DNA of 64,000 nt from CAJBVG01 sp943371425 (GTDB lineage Bacteria > Bacteroidota > Bacteroidia > Sphingobacteriales > Sphingobacteriaceae): contig CALRUR010000012.1 in NCBI GenBank assembly GCA_943371425.1, positions 1 to 64,000 of the forward strand, written 5' to 3'. Below are positions 61,640-64,000 of the stretch, in pieces. The notes below the pieces were generated by a model, which did no database searches, was not told where the DNA came from, and was given only the letters and a program-made list of their open reading frames with translations. Made by a program: the position numbers and the translations under genes. Every line of letters begins with the position of its first letter. Positions within the stretch are counted from its first letter, which is position 1.

Positions 61640-62746
61640 CTAATTAAACAATTTCTTTAAGAATTGAGCAAGTTCCTCCCCTCTAAGGTTTTTAGCCAAT
61701 ATCTTACCATCTTTATCCAATAAAAAGGTTGCAGGAATAGATTCTACCTTATAAGTAGCCGCTGCAGCCGATTGCCAAAACTTCAAATCAGAAACATGCG
61801 TCCATGTTAATTGGTCTTGCATAATTGCCTTAGTCCAATCGTCCATGTTTTTATCTAACGACACTCCATAAATTTCAAATCCTTTGGCATTGTACTCTTT
61901 ATATAACTTCACATTATTCGGGTTTTCTTGGCGGCATGGTCCGCACCAGGATGCCCAAAAATCTAACAATACTACCTTACCTCTCAACGAACTTAGCTTT
62001 ATTTCTTTACCACTTGGGTCGTTTAAAGCAATTTCTGGTGCAACATTTCCAACCGCTAAATTTGCAAAAGCAGCAAATTTATCTGCATATTCTTTAGTGT
62101 AATCAGAAGCATCAATGTTAGCTTTGTGTTTATCAACAATCGATTTTATGAATTCATAATTTTCGTCGATATTTAAATACGAAACCGCATAAAAATCGAT
62201 GATTGCATCGTTATTAGCATTAGATGTGTAGGCTTTTATAGCCTCAACTTGTTTATCCATCACACCCTCATAACGTTTTTCTAAATCTGCAACTTTAGCC
62301 TCTGCTCCTTCTTGTTCTTGTATTGCTGCATATTCATTTTGCAATGCCTCTACTTCTTTATAAGTATCGTACAAAATTTTATTGATGGCTTTAACTTTTA
62401 AAGATGCTTCAGAACCTTTTACTTCGTACTCATCCATACGCATCTTAGCATCAATGTTTACCTCTACTTTAGAGGTATTATCCAACACTAAATCCAATGC
62501 ACGTACATTTGCGAAATTTAACCTGTAAACACCAGGTTTTTCTGCTGTTCCCACAAATTTAAACTTACCATTAGCACCTATCTGAAACGAATCAATCATG
62601 ATCGCCTGACCCGTAATTTTCTCTAAATAAACAGTTTTATTTTCTGCTCCCGCTATGGTTCCTTCTATTTCAAAACCTGTATTGGTGCTACATGCTGCAA
62701 GTGTAACTGCAAACAAAGCACATACGTATGTTATTATTCTATTCAT
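61640..62746 (-). CDS. TlpA-like thioredoxin lipoprotein with DUF4369
   Basis: A 368-aa lipoprotein. The signal and lipobox are VCALFAVTLAAC (Cys about residue 19). The N-terminal DUF4369-type domain (FEIEGTIAGAENKTVYLEKI) is followed by a Glu-rich helical linker (about 130-190). The C-terminal thioredoxin domain has VVLLDFWASWCGPCRQENP (CxxC about residues 267-270) and the cis-Pro in VESIPATFLLDKDG. It is a membrane-attached periplasmic thiol-disulfide reductase, probably for cytochrome maturation or protein repair. Confidence 0.9.
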   Translation of the reverse strand: MNRIITYVCALFAVTLAACSTNTGFEIEGTIAGAENKTVYLEKITGQAIMIDSFQIGANGKFKFVGTAEKPGVYRLNFANVRALDLVLDNTSKVEVNIDAKMRMDEYEVKGSEASLKVKAINKILYDTYKEVEALQNEYAAIQEQEGAEAKVADLEKRYEGVMDKQVEAIKAYTSNANNDAIIDFYAVSYLNIDENYEFIKSIVDKHKANIDASDYTKEYADKFAAFANLAVGNVAPEIALNDPSGKEIKLSSLRGKVVLLDFWASWCGPCRQENPNNVKLYKEYNAKGFEIYGVSLDKNMDDWTKAIMQDQLTWTHVSDLKFWQSAAAATYKVESIPATFLLDKDGKILAKNLRGEELAQFLKKLFN

Positions 62747-62756
62747 GGTTTTTTGA

Positions 62757-62900
62757 TTCTAGTATTGAGTATCGAGTATTAAGTATCGAGTATTGAGTAT
62801 GGCAAAGCATCACTATTTTTCCAATTCTGCACTTTTCTTTTTTCTATTTTCTTTTTTCTATTTTCTAACGACTAGTGACTAGTCTCTAGTATCTAGTATT
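62757..62900. repeat. spacer repeats (GAGTATT/GAGTATC; ACTAGT)
   Basis: 62757-62803 repeats GTATTGAGTATCGAGTATTAAGTATC. 62816-62864 is a pyrimidine-rich TTTTCTATTTTC run. 62866-62900 repeats ACGACTAGTGACTAGTCTCTAGTATC. The last part overlaps the end of gatB and encodes its final residues DTRD and the stop. Confidence 0.7.
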
Positions 62901-64000
62901 TCCATTAACAATTTGTTTGCTTCCTTAGGATCCAATTTGCCTTTCGCTAATTTCATTACTTCCCCCATAAATAAACCCAACAATCCTTTTTTACCGGATT
63001 TGTATTCGGCTACTTTTTCTGGGTAAGCTTGTATTACTTGGTGTATAAAGGCCATTACCTCTTCATTAGAATTACTAATAATAAGGTTCATTTCTGTAGC
63101 CAAGTCAATTGCCTTTTTATCAGTGTTTATTAGCATTGCAGGAAATAACTGTTGATTGGCAAGGGTAATGTTTATTTTCCCTTCATCAATTAAGGTAATT
63201 AATTCTGCTATTTGAGCAGGTGTTAAAGGAAATTGTGCAATTTCTATCGCTTGCTCATTCAAATAAGATTTAATAGCTCCCATCAACCAATTGGCTGCCG
63301 CTTTGTAATTCTTCGTATTATTAGTAAGTGCTAAATAATACAAGGCCATTTCTTTTTGCTCTAAAATGATATGAGCATCGTACTCAGATAAATTAAACTC
63401 GGACGTAAATTTCAAGAACAACTCATCGGGTAAAGCTGGCATAGTAGTTTGTACATCCTTAATGTATTCATTAGTTAATACAACTGGTGGTAAATCTGGT
63501 TCCGGGAAATAACGATAATCGTTAGCCATCTCTTTAGATCTTAGAACCGAAGTGGTGCCAGAAACCGCATCGTAATTTAAGGTATTCTGATCGATGTGTC
63601 CGCCCGCCTCTATTACATCTATTTGGCGTTTCACTTCAAATTCTATCGCTCTTTGTACATTACGAATAGAATTTAAGTTCTTAACTTCACAACGGTTTCC
63701 AAAGGTCGTTTCGCCTTTTTTACGTACAGAAATATTGGCATCGCAACGCATACTGCCTTCTTCCATGTTACCATCGCAAATCTCTAAATACCTTACCAAT
63801 TTACGTACTTCGGTTAAGTAAGCACCTGCTTCCTCTGCCGAACGAATATCGGGTTCCGAAACTATTTCAATTAATGGAACACCAGCACGGTTTAAGTCAA
63901 TGAGTGAATCGTAAATATCTTGGTCGTGAATACTTTTTCCGGCATCCTCTTCCATGTGTATACGCGTAATTCCAATTCTTTTTATCGATCCATCTTTTAG
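62879..64000 (-). CDS. gatB: Asp/Glu-tRNA amidotransferase subunit B, partial
   Basis: The frame stays open to the window edge, so the N-terminus is missing. About 373 residues of a usual 480 are present. Typical segments: MEEDAGKSIHD, DLNRAGVPLIEIVSEPDIRS, EEGSMRCDANISVR, EVKNLNSIRNVQRAIEFE and DYRYFPEPDLPPV. The C-terminal YqeY-like domain includes GLLGLFMGEVMKLAKGK. It forms Gln-tRNA or Asn-tRNA with GatA and GatC, which are not in the window. The C-terminal DTRD is encoded by a spacer repeat. Confidence 0.95.
   Translation of the reverse strand, partial: LKDGSIKRIGITRIHMEEDAGKSIHDQDIYDSLIDLNRAGVPLIEIVSEPDIRSAEEAGAYLTEVRKLVRYLEICDGNMEEGSMRCDANISVRKKGETTFGNRCEVKNLNSIRNVQRAIEFEVKRQIDVIEAGGHIDQNTLNYDAVSGTTSVLRSKEMANDYRYFPEPDLPPVVLTNEYIKDVQTTMPALPDELFLKFTSEFNLSEYDAHIILEQKEMALYYLALTNNTKNYKAAANWLMGAIKSYLNEQAIEIAQFPLTPAQIAELITLIDEGKINITLANQQLFPAMLINTDKKAIDLATEMNLIISNSNEEVMAFIHQVIQAYPEKVAEYKSGKKGLLGLFMGEVMKLAKGKLDPKEANKLLMEILDTRD

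Overview
The window comes from a low-GC member of the Bacteroidota. The core genes have the phylum's typical families: an OmpA/beta-propeller protein, an outer-membrane beta-barrel receptor, a TlpA/DUF4369 lipoprotein and LolC/FtsX-type permeases. Several starts are preceded by the phylum's TAnnTTTG -7 promoter element. The exact genus cannot be read from the sequence; a Chitinophagales- or Sphingobacteriales-like lineage is a guess.

Layout. (1) 1-9.8 kb, plus strand, is a tightly overlapping phage-derived block: a tail-fibre-like protein, small membrane proteins, a spanin-like protein, a lytic transglycosylase, an N6-adenine methylase, a RadC/JAB protein, an unknown protein, a 1221-aa SF2/SNF2 helicase and a RecA-like ATPase. 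(2) 9.8-21.8 kb, minus strand, is an eight-gene operon that looks like a composite antiviral modification/restriction system: XRE regulator, RmuC, two type III-like Mod methylases, a Res helicase-nuclease, a 72-aa protein, a DndD-like SMC ATPase and a HerA-like ATPase. (3) 21.9-27.0 kb, minus strand, holds mobile-element maintenance genes: a Toprim primase-helicase, an excisionase-like HTH protein and an rteC-like gene broken at a homopolymer. A large dyad follows, then a PLD-family protein and a winged-helix membrane protein. (4) 27.2-36.9 kb holds two small cassettes bounded by three 130-bp direct repeats (27241, 33081, 36786). Cassette 1 carries a two-component system, a PepSY-like protein and an outer-membrane receptor. 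Cassette 2 carries an ArsR-type regulator, DUF302, two DsrE proteins and an MFS-rhodanese fusion (sulfur or redox stress). Both share a conserved left end, and neither has a visible integrase. (5) 37.0-64.0 kb is ordinary chromosome: efp, an arsenic pair, mazG, LolC-like, namZ-like, fmt, rluD-like, an aminotransferase, rnpB, an NtrC-family regulator, lepA, folD, queE, a PorE-like OmpA protein, kdsA, recQ, kdsD, mannose-1-P guanylyltransferase, PhoR/PhoB, a TlpA-like protein and gatB (cut by the window end).

Interpretation. The site just upstream of efp looks like an integration hotspot where elements of one family have inserted head-to-tail. The leftmost is large and carries phage-like, replication and defence genes, and its left end lies outside the window. 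The two next to the chromosome are small metabolic or stress cassettes that probably move in trans. The most promising candidates for new biology are the cassette array with its conserved ends, and the operon joining DndD-like and HerA-like ATPases to a twin-Mod type III-like core. In the chromosomal part, intergenic spacers are repeatedly filled with short-period tandem repeats that run into stop codons and even into the RNase P RNA.
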